DNA from: Priapulus caudatus
Taxonomy: Eukaryota; Priapulida; Priapulimorpha; Priapulimorphida; Priapulidae
DNA length: 64,000 nucleotides
Direction: 5' to 3'
Assembly: GCF_000485595.1 (NCBI RefSeq)
Contig: NW_014577165.1
Span: 295,761-359,760 of the forward strand
Below, in pieces: positions 40,662-52,352 of the stretch (position 1 is the stretch's first letter; each line of letters opens with the position of its first letter). The notes under the pieces are model-generated. The model ran no database searches. It saw only the letters and a program-made list of their open reading frames with translations, and was not told the origin of the DNA. The position numbers and the translations under genes were made by a program.

Positions 40662-40899
40662 GTCGTTGTCGTAACAGGTACTACAGATATGTACCCGAGG
40701 TAGTTTTAGGTTGTTTAGTATTATGTTTATATTTTTATATGAGGTATGTTTAGGGTTAGGTTTAGGGTTAGAGTTAGGTTTAGGGTTAGGGTTAGTGTTA
40801 GGGTTAGGGTACACTTCTGTAGTACAAGTCTGGTACACTTTGTGTATGTACATATATGTACCTTGGGTACATATCTGTAGTACCTGTTACGACAACGAC
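40662..40899. repeat. Foldback repeat enclosing telomere-like TTAGGG array
   Basis: A 41-bp arm (40662-40702, starting GTCGTTGTCGTAACAGG) is repeated in reverse complement at 40859-40899 with one or two mismatches. The loop contains about ten TTAGGG-type units with variants (GTTTAGGG, GTTAGAG) at 40741-40809. Confidence 0.9.
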
Positions 40900-41151
40900 C
40901 CCTTGAGCCTGGAACATTACCCGTACGGCGTACGGTGATTACCCCATGTGAATTTTCATATATCACTAAAAATAATAGGCCCCCTAGTGCGAACTGCACA
41001 TTGGAAAACCCTACCCCCTATTGCAGACACAGTTGGAGAATACCACCCCCTATTGCATACACAATGAAAATATCCCACCCCCGTTTGCATACACAATGAA
41101 AGAGTCATACCCGGGGTCCTACCCCCTATTGCGAGGTCGGTGGAAATCCAC

Positions 41152-41450
41152 TTTAGGCACCTTAGGTATCACGAAGTGATGCACAGATTTCTGTGCATCA
41201 TCAACTGATGCACAGACTTAATTTCCGTATATGAAGGAATGATGAAAAAACCCTAACCCTAACCCCAACCCTAACCACCCTAACACACAATTCATGATAC
41301 CTAAAAAGGTTATACTTTATGGCTGAGGGTTAAGGTTATGGTTAGGGTTTTTGCATCATTTCTTGATATACGGAAAGTCTGTGCATCGGTTGATGATACA
41401 CAGAAATCTGTGCATCACTTCGTGATACCTAAGGTGCCTAAAGGGGATTT
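41152..41450. repeat. Second foldback repeat with telomere-like core
   Basis: Arms of about 105 bp (41152-41255 and about 41345-41450) are near-identical in reverse complement; both contain GGCACCTTAGGTATCACGAA and GTGATGCACAGATTTCTGTG. Next to each arm on the inner side are CCCTAA/TTAGGG-like repeats. Smaller palindromes sit inside each arm. Confidence 0.9.
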
Positions 41451-42108
41451 GCGCTGCGAGGTCTTGCAAACAAGTGGAGGGCAAAGAGTGGAGGGAATAT
41501 TTAGGACGCAAAGAAGACTACTTGCAACTCTTGTTGCTGTAAACAGAGAGTGTCAAATCTCAAATCAAGAAGAACAGAAGGAAAAGAGAGAGATTAGTTA
41601 TCACATGAGAATTTATTTGTCACAGCTGAGGGGGGGCCTACTGTGGGCGCGGTGCTTGACTTGAACGATCCCGAGGGCTTATTGAGGGATTGGCTTTGTA
41701 AAGGGGGGCCTATTTGCTCCCGTGCGGGCCCGCTTTAGAAGTTGAAAAACACCCCCTTAACTTGCAAAATTTGGAATGCACATGGGGTAATAACGGCATA
41801 TATAGTTACCCCGCCCCCCGGGATGCAGTACTACTACTAGTAGTAATACTGCTAGGCCTACCAGGCAGTAGTAGCGTGACCAGGCTGTGTGACTAATTCT
41901 AGCTAACACTACCTACATGTATTGTGTATGGTGTAGGCCTAATGATTCAATGATTGCTGGTTATAGTCACCGTTATACATGTTGAAATTGTTTATGTATG
42001 CATTAAAATCATTAAATTTAATAATAAATCATTTATTTGTGATGAGTATTATAGTAAAATAATCAGTGATTATGGAAATTTCCCGATTGTTTCATAGAAT
42101 TCCACATC

Positions 42109-45100
42109 ATGGCATCGCTAGCGGAAAAGATAGCAGAGCTTACCAACCCGTCACCTGAGTTTCACGATCCTGAAGATGACATTGCCGAGGAAACGTCAGC
42201 AAAAGTCCTTACTCGAAAACGTGTCGAGGCAGACGACTCGTACGTCCATGTTGGCGGTAGTAAACTTCGGCGTAAGACTGCTGCCCTCTTGTCGGAGAGC
42301 GACAGACGTTACTCTGGGAAAACTGTCTCACGAAAACAACTCAAGATTGGCGATGTTGAGTTGGCGCGACCTAGTGGTGCAGACGGTGAATTTGAGTCGG
42401 GTAAGTATTAGGGGTAAGGTGATTCATCTATATATGTATCGGGATACAAACCTTGATGATACAATTGTTGATACGTTTGACCATTTACAATACATGTATC
42501 GATACTCTACTGATTAAAAGCAATATCACTTTAATAGTAACATAATTTAATCAAAAAACAAAAGAAAATAAATTATTTTTTTGCCTGCTATTATATGTCA
42601 TATGAAATAATTATAGGTACCACTGATGAAGATGAGATGGATGATGATGATGATGATGATGATGGAGAGGAGGAGGCAGAAGAAGCAGAGGAGCAGGAGG
42701 AGGAAGGCAGTCAATCCGAGGAAGAGGATGAAAATGATGAAATGACACAACAAAAGCAATTCAGGTTGTTAAACCCTTGGATTCGTACTGCTGCATTTGG
42801 TCATAATTCATCTAGATGCATATGATGGAGTTATGTAGTTTGCATGTGTATCCTGCGTTTGTCACAGTTTTGCAGAGTTAATATATTTTACTGTCTCATG
42901 TCTTCTCATAAAGTAACATTGGGTATTTCAGTTTCGTGGATAATGGAGACTACAGCAAATACGCCAATGGGTCGAGTGGGGAGGAGGAGGAGGATGATGA
43001 TGATGATGATGAGGAGGAGGAGGAGGAGGAGGAGGAGGTGGTGGAAGATGGCACTCACAAAGGAGATGAAGACATTCACAAGAGCATTGGGGGAAAGGTA
43101 TCATTAGTTATAGTGTCATCAACATCTTCAGTGGTAGCAACATTTGTCTTTAGCAAGCACATTTGTTTAAGGCTGACGGCAGACACGCACGCACGTACAT
43201 GTCCACGCACGCTTAATTATTTACTCGGAATCCTCCCACTTCAACCTGTGCTTCTACTAATGTGCATGTTGTATATATATAATGTCTGATTAAGGCATAT
43301 GTCGTGGTCAGGGTAAAAAATACACGGGAGCGATGAGCGATTCGCTCTTCAAACCTCCAAAATCGCTCCCGTAAAATTTTCGACGAGAGCTATTTTTCAA
43401 CAGACTTGAAAAAGAGCTCCCGTGAAAAAAAAAGTTTCCCATAAATTTTCCCCCTGGTCACAGTTATACAATTATGTTCTATTGTTGACACGCATGCATC
43501 GTCCTCTTTGTGCAGCGAAGCTCGTTGTATTAAACTGGCTAAGCAGCCACTCAAGCAACTGTGCCCATATTCTTGTTATGCACATCGCCAACTACACAAT
43601 TACAACATAGGCGGCCAATCACATGCCGAAGCAGTCGCGTGAGATCCTCCCAGTTCGAATTTGCTTTCTCTAATGTACGTCGTCTCGTCTTGTCTCCTCG
43701 AGTTGGGGACGGGATCCGTCGACAGCGCAGTGAGACACTTCACGCGTGCGAGTATCGACGACGAGGTACAGCGAGGGGCGCACACCAAGCTGCAGCTGAA
43801 GACCTGGGACAGCCTGCTGGAGGGACGCATACGCATGCAGAAGCTGTTGCTGTCGGCCAACCAGCTTCCGCAGCACGAAACCTGGAGCGAGTTTACCGGT
43901 ATTCGATGCCATTCAATTTCGTTGTATCGTTGTGTTTAGAGATGCGCGCTGCGTGTTTAGGTGGTGCTTTTACAGCAAAACTTGTATGTGAGTATTATTC
44001 AACGGAAACGTCAATAGCGTCTTTTATACATTGTTATAGATACGTGTCCGTTCTGTGGAGTTCTGTTCAGTACCATCAAGTCTGTAGTCTGTAGTAAAAC
44101 TATAGATGTGGTTGATGCAGCATGGATGCATCACTTTGTGTTTGTAAAGATTTCGCGTGTTCACGTTGATAGATATTATCAGGAGTGAATAATATAAGAA
44201 TAAAATAATATAATTTAATAATAGAGATAATAATCTATTGTTGTTCACTCCTGATATTATTTCTATATTCGTCTGCAGGCTCGGTGAGTGCTGAGACGCA
44301 GCAGAAGCTGGAGACGGCACAGGCGAGTCTGAAGCTGCTGCTTGATGAACTCGTTAACCTGCAGACGCTGCTGCTGCGTCAGCATCCTGAGACACGTCAC
44401 GTCGCCGACGGCAACCGATCGGAGGAGGCGCCGAGAGCAGCGTCGTAAGTTTACATCTATAGTCTGATCTTTCAGCTCTCGTTAAGTGGTAATTGCCATA
44501 AATTAGTGCAATTTATGCGCTGTTGCGGTCTACACTATGGTATGTGCAGAATATGCTGCTGGCCACGTTGTCGTCATTGTGTTGGTTCAATTTGAGCTTT
44601 TACAGCGAATCGTTTTCTTATTGACTAGTTCTATATGCATATAGAGTGATTGACAGGTATAGCTCTAGCTAATTAGCATTGTGATAGGGGCATTATAAAA
44701 ATCTTTCCTATGGCAGTATGGCAAGGAAGTTCCGTAAAGCTGAAATTCGGGCATACGTGAGTGGAAAATACGTACAGACTGATCTTGCTTGACCAATCTG
44801 GCAACAATATACAAGTAGAGCGTGGTTTCCTCGTCGAGAATATATGTAAATTGTACACTCTTGTGCACAGCCATGACAGTGATGAGGAGATAACGAGTGA
44901 AGATGAGGTTGTTAGTGTCGGGATGAGCAAGAAACCAACGCTGAAGAGAAAGATATCTATGGATGAGTACCCAGACTTCCTCGAGAAACGGCACAAGGAC
45001 TTCATACCTTACAGGTAGTTTTGTAGTTGTTAGCTCATCTGACGTAGTCAGATGCAGCTTGTAGAATCGCATGATTGTCTGTCCGGCCGTCCGTCCGTGC

Positions 45101-48100
45101 GTCCGTCAACAGTTGGGCCCAAATCTTAACCGCTCGACGTACGGTCACGATATTCAGGACGTGGGGGGGGGGATCGTGAAAAGGACTTGGGATGATTAAT
45201 TTGGGGGTCAAGGGTCAGAGGTCAAGATGTGTAAACGGAGGGGGAATAATTCCCCCTTAACTTAAGGTATAGGAGGAAATACGGAATTGCGGCACAAATC
45301 TGAACGGCTTGACCTTGACTCTTAATATTCGGTGTATAGTGTGATGGGGAGGAAACCCATCACCAGTGCGAAATTGGAGGTCACAGGTCAAAGGGCAGTG
45401 GGGAAAAGGTTAGATATCAGACATTTTCTGAGGACGTGGCCTAACGGACAGAGTGAAAAACTTTTTTATTGTTTCAGCACTGACCTACCATTTTTATCAC
45501 TTTATTGAAAGGACCATGAAATGTGCTTTCCACTGACGTGCGAAGAGTAAGTGTCTGATAACCTTTTGACTCTCAAGAGGAGGGTTAAACATGGATTCCT
45601 GAACTGCCTCAATGATGTCACAGTGTTTCATCAACTGTTATGGCCACATCCATATCTGGAAAAGCCAATAGAGCTGGATAGCCCACGGCTACAGCACAGG
45701 ATTACAGCTCAAAGGTTCTTGGATCGGAATCCCATCAGATTTTTTTATTATTTACTTGTTTCTGTATTTTTCTATCTTTTCAATTAACGCAAAATTTTAC
45801 ATGATTTATTTACAAACAATTTCATAACAACAAATAATTTTACAACAATTAAATATTTTTTTAATAGGGTTAGGGTTAGGGTCACAATGCACCATAAAAC
45901 AGGAGCTATCAGGCACGCGATTTGTATCAACCATGGGATTTGGAGGTGATTGCAGAATGCAGAGGTTGCTGAAAATGATGTGTACGCAACTGCGTATCTG
46001 CATATCTGCGCCTAACAAAGGGTCACTAGTCACGACTTAAATTTTACGTTTATAACCGTAGCAACAGACCTATGATGAGCCCAGACGCTCTGCGGCTCTT
46101 GTTATGTATTACTAGTGTGCAAACATGAATGCGTGCGTGCGCATGTGTATATACAAGAGAGCGTGCGTGTATGCTTGTATGTGTGGTGTCGACTGTGTGT
46201 GTGTATGTGCACGTCAGGGTTCTCAAGAGCACTTATAGCCTGGCGGCCCGCCAGGCTATCGTCGAGCCCCGCCATCCTAAAATGGCACCCGCCCACTCTA
46301 AATATCATTAGCCGCCATGCTAAATTCATAGCCCGCGGACCCCCTTGCACGCAAACCACCTTCGGCGATTTGCAACCAGATGAGACGCGGATACTAGAGA
46401 CAGCGTTGCCGAAAGGAGGTGTTGATCCCAAGCGCTATAAGCGCAGATCTTGCGCGCGACATTCCGCGGCAAGGCGCACGCGGACCGCGGGAACCGTCCT
46501 ACGACAGTATGGCAGGGCGCTGGCAGCTATGGATCCGTGCCGCCGAATGAATTGGCCGGCCGCGACGATCCATAGCTGCCAAGCGAACAGTCCGCAATTT
46601 AGTGGGGGACACAGGAGGGTAAGACATTTGGGACGTGAACAGTGTTGACTTGTTTTCTAAACATTAATTTCTCTCTTCGTAACCGAGCTGTGACGGAAAA
46701 TCACAGAAAGACTGACGAAATTCTTCGCGTTCGCCGAATCTTGCCCAGTATGGAATGGCTGCAAGGACAAAGGCTATATAGACTGGGACTCGCCTCCCCT
46801 CGTTACCCATCGGTGACTAAGCTAAGCCGAGAACACGTAGCAATACATGCATAAACGGCACAAACACATACATCGCCAATACATCGTATTATATTGTTAG
46901 GACTCTAGGCTATAGGCAGTAAAAATAACCTGTATATTAAATTATTGGAACACTCAGCCTCAGGGTTTATTCATTTCTGTATTACATGAGGCCGCTTATG
47001 AATAGTTGTAATAGTGGGTTAATTACGGTCCCAGTACACTTACTAGTTAGCTAGCCTTAGCTATATCAGTCTATGGATCAGTATACAGCAAGTGCCGTAC
47101 ACCTACAACTACTTGGCAAGTACAACTTCCCGTCACTATGATATTGATAGTAATGTAAATAACCCGACAATACTGTACATATCAGTGTATGACTGCAAGT
47201 CTGCACTGCAAGATCAAGGCTGCCACTGCAAGATCATAGATTCGACTAGCTCAAGAAAGCGGTATTGCTAGGGTTAGAATACTAGGGTGTATTGACGTTG
47301 TGTGGTGTAGGGAGCTATGGATGGAGCTGGCAGCTGGTATATATAGGGGTTGCACCGTCAATGGTGAAGTGCGAGCAGGCGAGTTCCAAGTTTTTTCTGC
47401 GAAGTTTTTCTGCACAAGAGCAATCAGGGCCCCCCCCCCTCGACCGCAGGGGTAGACGAAGTTTTTGGCTATAAGCAGCACGCTGGACGATGAAATATAT
47501 GCAAAATGCTGTACGTACGCTGCTCAAAAATGATTTCAAACAAATAACTCATCCAACAGCTTCTGATCTTTGTTTCTATTTGAAGAACAGTGTTGACTAA
47601 CTTGACTTCTATGAAAACATAATGTCTGTTTCGTACAGAACTGTGTCACGCGAAATCACACAGAGACTGACGAAATTCCTCGCGCCACGGACGCCACGCC
47701 ACGCGCTGACGCCACGAAGGCGGAGGCTTTTCCAGAATCCAGATAACATACGTGATAATCATAATGGCAGAACATCAGAAATCTACATTGGGTGCGTTAA
47801 GATGGATACGGAAGTCGGAGCGGTAATGACGATTTGCAGGCTAGACGGCTACCGCACCTTCACTCAGCCAACTATCGGTTGATACACTGAAGTGAGTTAC
47901 GCTAGCGTGTCGAACCAGAGACCTGCATGTGCACCGCGCGGCAGTCTAGGTCATCGGAGCCGAGCGTTTTTTTTTTTTTAAACTTGAAAATGGTACGTAG
48001 ATAACTCGTTGCGCCATCTATGGTCGCGATAACTTCCAAATTAATGTCAGGGCATGAACCAGCGAAAAGGGTAAATTATTTTTCTAGCACGAAAAGGACG

Positions 48101-50110
48101 CGCGCCGAGCCACACACCAACAAAAACGAGCATTTGGATTTATTCTCGCCCTACGTGCAGAGTCGAAAGGCTTCTGCAATCGCCACAACTCCTCAATTGA
48201 CCGATTATGCGGCTTTCTGTTATACCCAGAGGGTCTCGGGAAGATGTTTCTAAATAGAGGGCAGCGAATTCGATCAAAAGGCTGTTGCTGTTCGCGCTTC
48301 GCGCGTATATCCGGCTGCAGATCGTCTAGGACCGTAAAGGCAGCACCCGCCATGCTATAATGAAAAAGCTTGGAGAACCCTGCACGTGTATATATTTATG
48401 TGTGCTTGTGTGTCCCTGTATGTGTGCGTGCGTGCGTGCGTGTGTGTGCACATGCATGTGTGTATTTGTGTGTGAATGTACATGCATGCATTCATGTGTG
48501 TGAGATTTCTTATTAGGTAGTTGTTGAAGTGACACCACTGTGCATTTAACCTCTCTCTCTGCCTCTGCCTACAGGAATGCGACAATACAGAAATGGAATG
48601 ATAAGACGAAGCTGACGTCTGGCAAGGCCGGCAAATCATTCGGAGCATTTGATCAGTCCGTGCTGACGCAGGTGCAGCTGATACTGGCGGACAAAGATCG
48701 GCTGGTGAAGCGCACACAGCTGAAACGATCCTCATACAGGTAACGATCGATCGGTGTACATGTAATGATTTGCATACAGGTAACAATCATCGTACAGGTA
48801 ATGACTTGTATAGGTGAAGATCGTCATATGGGTAACGATCGTCATATGCGGAATGATTTGCATACAGGTAAGTATTGTTGTACTGGTAATGCATCAGATC
48901 ACACACCGTCGTCTCGCGATTGTCTCTGCCAAGTTGTGAGCAGACAATGATCCTCGTACCCCCCGCGTGTTGCATCTCACCGTTTGTATCCTAATATAAT
49001 AGAGTCGAGCACAACATTCCCACATTGAACCAACATGAAACACTCAATGCAAACCGACGTGACCAGCCGCATCTATCCGACTCGCGCCTTCATTTTACAG
49101 AGTGATCGGCAAGGCAGACTCAGCGGCTAGCGGCGGAGAGGCAGAGCAAGAGGACGCGGAGGAGGCTGCAGCGAGAGGCGAGGAGGGAGAGCGGGTGGTT
49201 GCAGCATGCAGGGACGCGCACCTGAAGGAGTACGATGCGGAGATCTTCGACGACGACGACTTCTATCACCAGCTGCTGCGCGAGCTGATCGAGCGCAAGA
49301 CGGCCGACGTCACCGACCCCGTCGCGCTCAGCCGCCAGTGGCTGCAGATCCAGAAGCTGCGCAGCAAGGTGCGTCACGCGCGAGGGGTGGTGCCACTACT
49401 GCTCGGGCGTCACCGCGGTTCACACGCGCGCGAGGGGGGGTGCCACTGCTGCTCGGGCGTCATCGCGGTTCACACGCGCGCGAGGGGTGGTGCCACTACT
49501 GCTCGGCCGTCACCGCGGTTCACACGCGCGCGATGGGGGGTGCCACTGCTGTTCGGTGGCCGCTGCGGTTCACACGCGCGCGAGGTGGGGGGGTGCCACT
49601 GCTACTCGGGCGTCGCCGCTGTTCACACGCGCGCGAGGGGTGGTGCCAATGCTGCTTGCGCCGCAGAGGTTCTACCACGGTCTACGCGAGGTTTACACTG
49701 ACCCGGCTTGAGCGTTTTACATGGTTTACACGCCGTGGCTTGTTGGCATCACGTCTGTCACCATCGCTGTTGGCTGGTCGGGTGTTAACACGGAACTATG
49801 GAACCGTTGAAATAAGTTGACATAACTAACTGGATCAGGACGATCCATGTTGGCTGTGAAGTAAGAATTGCACCTCACACATGTTAATCCGACTCACATT
49901 TGCTCTCTGTAGGTGAAAAAGAAAGTCGACACGAAGGCGAGCAAGGGAAGGAAGGTACGCTACGACATACACTCGAAGCTCGTCAACTTCATGGCTCCCC
50001 TCGACATGTGTCGCGTCACGGACGCGTCGCGCAACGAACTGTACAGTTCGTTGTTCGGAAAGAGGATGCAGGTTGCCATGGATACGACAGAAGTCAGTGC
50101 CGCCAGCTAG
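42109..50110 (+). CDS. AATF: Apoptosis-antagonizing transcription factor AATF/Che-1 (9 exons)
   Basis: AATF (yeast Bfr2) acts in the nucleolus in small-subunit rRNA processing with NGDN and NOL10, and binds RNA polymerase II. Exons: 42109-42400, 42617-42764, 42932-43097, 43703-43898, 44279-44444, 44871-45014, 48575-48739, 49101-49368, 49913-50110; phases agree, giving 580 residues against 560 in human. Start is ATCATGG. Exons 2-3 encode long Asp/Glu runs typical of the family. Diagnostic blocks: [20 protein letters not shown] (exon 4), [15 protein letters not shown] (exon 6), [20 protein letters not shown] and [10 protein letters not shown] (exon 7), [19 protein letters not shown] and [13 protein letters not shown] (exon 8), [14 protein letters not shown] (exon 9). 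The exon 2 donor (AG|GTTGTT) and exon 4 acceptor (GAG) are weak but the phase requires them. Confidence 0.97.
42632..43042 (+). repeat. Coding GAT/GAG triplet runs in AATF
   Basis: (GAT)8-type run at 42638-42663 encodes polyaspartate in exon 2; GAG/GAT runs at 42976-43040 encode Glu/Asp tracts in exon 3. The acidic regions are expected in the family; the near-pure triplets suggest length variation between alleles. Confidence 0.85.
43313..43456. mobile_element. Possible short hAT-like MITE in AATF intron 3
   Basis: GGTAAAAAATACACGGGAGC at the left has a loose inverted counterpart at the right (CACGGGAGCTC and AATTTTCCCCCTG), with TGGTCA on both flanks. Internal CGGGAGC / GCTCCCG motifs are inverted. 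About 145 bp; class uncertain. Confidence 0.45.
45030..45600 (+). repeat. DR1-bearing interspersed repeat, copy 5 of 6
   Basis: Plus-strand copy in AATF intron 6. It starts right after AGCTCATCTGACGTAGTCAG and keeps GGGTCAAGGGTCAGAGGTCA near 45206 and GGAGGTCACAGGTCAAAGGG near 45378. It continues to about 46105 into the same TTAGGG-containing segment that follows copy 2, so the larger unit is about 1.1 kb. Confidence 0.8.
46215..48382. mobile_element. 2.2-kb hAT-like element in AATF intron 6
   Basis: Starts CAGGGTTCTC and ends GAGAACCCTG, with further matching TTATAGC.TGGCGG subterminally. The 5-bp CACGT is directly repeated (46210-46214, 48383-48387). The interior has two diverged direct copies of a roughly 90-bp stretch (near 46680 and 47640; shared AGACTGACGAAATTC). 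No transposase frame remains. The 5-bp duplication resembles that of the 19464 element. Confidence 0.85.
48388..48500 (+). repeat. (TG)n microsatellite
   Basis: TG-rich run with GTGCG and GCATG interruptions, directly after the right flank of the hAT-like element and just before AATF exon 7. Confidence 0.9.
48740..48890 (+). repeat. Short repeat of donor-like CAGGTAA units after AATF exon 7
   Basis: Right after the true donor (ACAG|GTAACG at 48739/48740), CATACAGGTAA-like units recur with CAG|GTAA junctions at 48780, 48798 and 48868. The last is a perfect CAG|GTAAGT. GATCGTCATATG units lie between them. Confidence 0.7.
49378..49660 (+). repeat. 56-bp-scale minisatellite in AATF intron 8
   Basis: About five units containing CACGCGCGCGAGGGGTGG, TGCCACTACTGCTCGG and GTCACCGCGGTTCA, with small length changes. 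The array starts within ten bases of the exon 8 donor. Long frames here are repeat artefacts. Confidence 0.92.
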
Positions 50111-50173
50111 CAACGTTTATGCTATAGTTATAGCCGGTCTTCACCATGCTTCTCCTTCACCATCCCTCCCGCT

Positions 50174-51099
50174 CAGGGCTCGAATTAACCGACGGCACCG
50201 ACGGCAATTCGGTGCCCCTATCAATCGCTGTACTGCCCCTGAAAATCCAACCCGCCCGACGGCAGTGACCTGCCTTGCCCTTTTCTGTAATTGCCGTCGG
50301 TGCCTCTGCCTCTGGCTAGACTGGTTCGCGGCCGCACTGTTTGTCGCAGAGCGTGTACATTGTCTAGCAGAGCGTGAGGCCGGATACCAGTCTACCCTTC
50401 AGCAAAACCAATAACGTGGCATGCTGCCAACCGCTGCCAGTAGACGATCGATAAATCGTGCGCCACTGCGCCTGTTTATGCCCGTGGTAGAACACAAATA
50501 TTTAAATTCTGCACATGGACTCGGCCCGCGCGCGATTTAAAGCGCAGGAAACGACGCTCGCGCAATAATGGCCAGCTGTGATCTGTACGGTGTGTAGCTT
50601 GGTAAGTAGTGCAGTAATTAGTGCAGTAAATTTAGAGAAATTTTAGTAGAATTCATACGATGACACAAAGTTTTCCATAACAATGGTCTGGGTCTGGGTC
50701 TGGGCTAGTGAAAGTTATGTCAGGGCTAGTGGTTTTCCTCGGTTACTAGCCCGATGGTCTAGTGAAATAAAAAGTTAATGTTGAACCTTGTTACTGACAA
50801 AACATGCTGACAACACATTATTTTAAAGTCTAGATCTATGCAAATATTATTGAAAATTATGTTAAACTGGGCCTACTATTTTGTACATTAAAAGCAAGAC
50901 GATGTTGATGTATTAATTTGTTATGAGTTTTCCTTTATTTTACAAAAAGTGCCTTGGTGCCCTTCTCAAATTGTGAGAGTTGCCTTGATGCCTTTTAAAA
51001 TTGCCTCGGTGCCCATCCATTTTAGAGAAAATTCAAGGCGATTTCTCACATGCCCCTAAAAAATTGCCTTGCCCCTCTCGTCGCTTAATTCAAAGCCTG
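50174..51099. mobile_element. Non-autonomous hAT element with exact 8-bp target duplication
   Basis: Left end CAGGGCTCGAATTAA and right end TTAATTCAAAGCCTG are imperfect inverted repeats. CTCCCGCT is directly repeated on both sides (50166-50173, 51100-51107), an exact 8-bp duplication diagnostic of hAT. The interior repeats TGCC(T/C)(T/C)GGTGCC-like motifs. It is 926 bp without a transposase and lies 63 bases after the AATF stop. Confidence 0.92.
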
Positions 51100-51107
51100 C
51101 TCCCGCT

Positions 51108-51380
51108 ACACTTCTAACCATCAGCTCTTATCACCTCCTGCTTGCCTCTATTTGCCATACAGACCGAATATGGTTTATTTTATTGTTGAATTAAATTCTG
51201 CTATCTGGATATGCTGTAATTGTACTATATCTGTATATGGTCGGTGTCAATATGAACTACAACAAAGATATAAGCAATAATTCAACTTTCTTCTGCAACA
51301 TTCATTATTCATTTTCCAATTTACTGCACAATGCATTATGTATATATAGTCAATTAATGTATGTATATGTATACATATGC

Positions 51381-51424
<44 letters not shown>

Positions 51425-52352
51425 TCACACACACACACACACAAGGTAAAGCCGAGTTCAATACCATTATTACTCGATCGTCAGCCATTAAGTGATACGT
51501 ACACATATAAACGAGGCATAGTAATAGCATAATTTCCCTTTCCCTTTATTCCGGTTAACGAAATGCGCTGCTTGTTTTTATGGAGCGCTCCTCCCACAGC
51601 AACGTGCGCACGTGCAGCTCTATGCAACGTCGGAGCAACACATCATCTGTAGACATTCATGAGTGAATGAACATACATGCCACGGCTGGATTCCAGCATA
51701 TAATGTACATATAAGCTCCCAACGATTGCACCGCGGGCAGCTGGACCGACAGTTTACGAGCGATATGACAGTGAACAACACTATAGTAACACCGATGCTT
51801 TTTTTCTGTTCCTGCGTTTCTCGCAACCTCCGAGGAACCTCGATCATATATATCGACTAAACGTGGGACTGCAGTAGCCAGAAGCTTGGTAGCGCAGGTG
51901 GGTGGGTATGCGCACGCTTCGCCACCACACACTGCATCGTGCACGCAACATTATCCGAGTGTTCCTTCCACATCTCACAGACTCATCAATAACTCGAACT
52001 TAATGCTAGACACTAGATTACTTTGCTCGTAGCAGGTTGGTTATGTACAGACACTTTTGGAAGTCTTTCGAAAAAGCAGTAGCATTTACTGCGCATTACT
52101 GTAATGAAATAGGGCACACTACTCCCATGCCAACGCCTGCAACGTGAATAAACGAAAATGCTACGATAATGTCCCCAGGTCGCTATAGCAATCTCCCGCT
52201 CCCTGTCACTAAAGCAGTTTGCGCCACCCTTACAGGGGTCTCTCCTGCCCTGTGAAAGGGTGAGTCCTCGCCCCTGCCCATACAGCGATATGCCCTGCAC
52301 CTACAGCGGGTTTGCTACTCTCTTACAGAAGTGCCTGGCCCCATGCCCTTCC
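51108..52352. other. AATF-OGA convergent intergenic region
   Basis: Between the hAT element and the OGA stop codon. Holds a (TA)n/(CA)n microsatellite at 51372-51446 and otherwise unique sequence. A minus-strand AATAAA near 51545 is one candidate OGA poly(A) signal. I see no coding region. Confidence 0.6.

Larger units (their letters stand above)
40247..42108. other. SIRT6-AATF head-to-head intergenic region
   Basis: This 1.86-kb spacer between the two start codons must hold both promoters unless 5' UTR introns exist. It contains a poly-G run (40624-40637), two foldback repeats with telomere-like cores (separate entries), and at about 40980-41140 four degenerate tandem copies of an ACCCCCTATTGCATACACAA-like unit. 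I see no TATA box or further gene. Confidence 0.7.

Noticed and set aside
40741-40809. Chromosome end or telomere
   Set aside because: Units are degenerate, short and enclosed by inverted arms between two genes; interstitial telomere-like sequence.
49378-49660. CRISPR-like regularly spaced repeats
   Set aside because: Units are contiguous minisatellite copies with no unique spacers, inside a eukaryotic intron. The same holds for 32330-33120.
49102-49701. 199-codon frame as an independent gene
   Set aside because: Its first part is AATF exon 8; the rest is intronic minisatellite read through past the donor.
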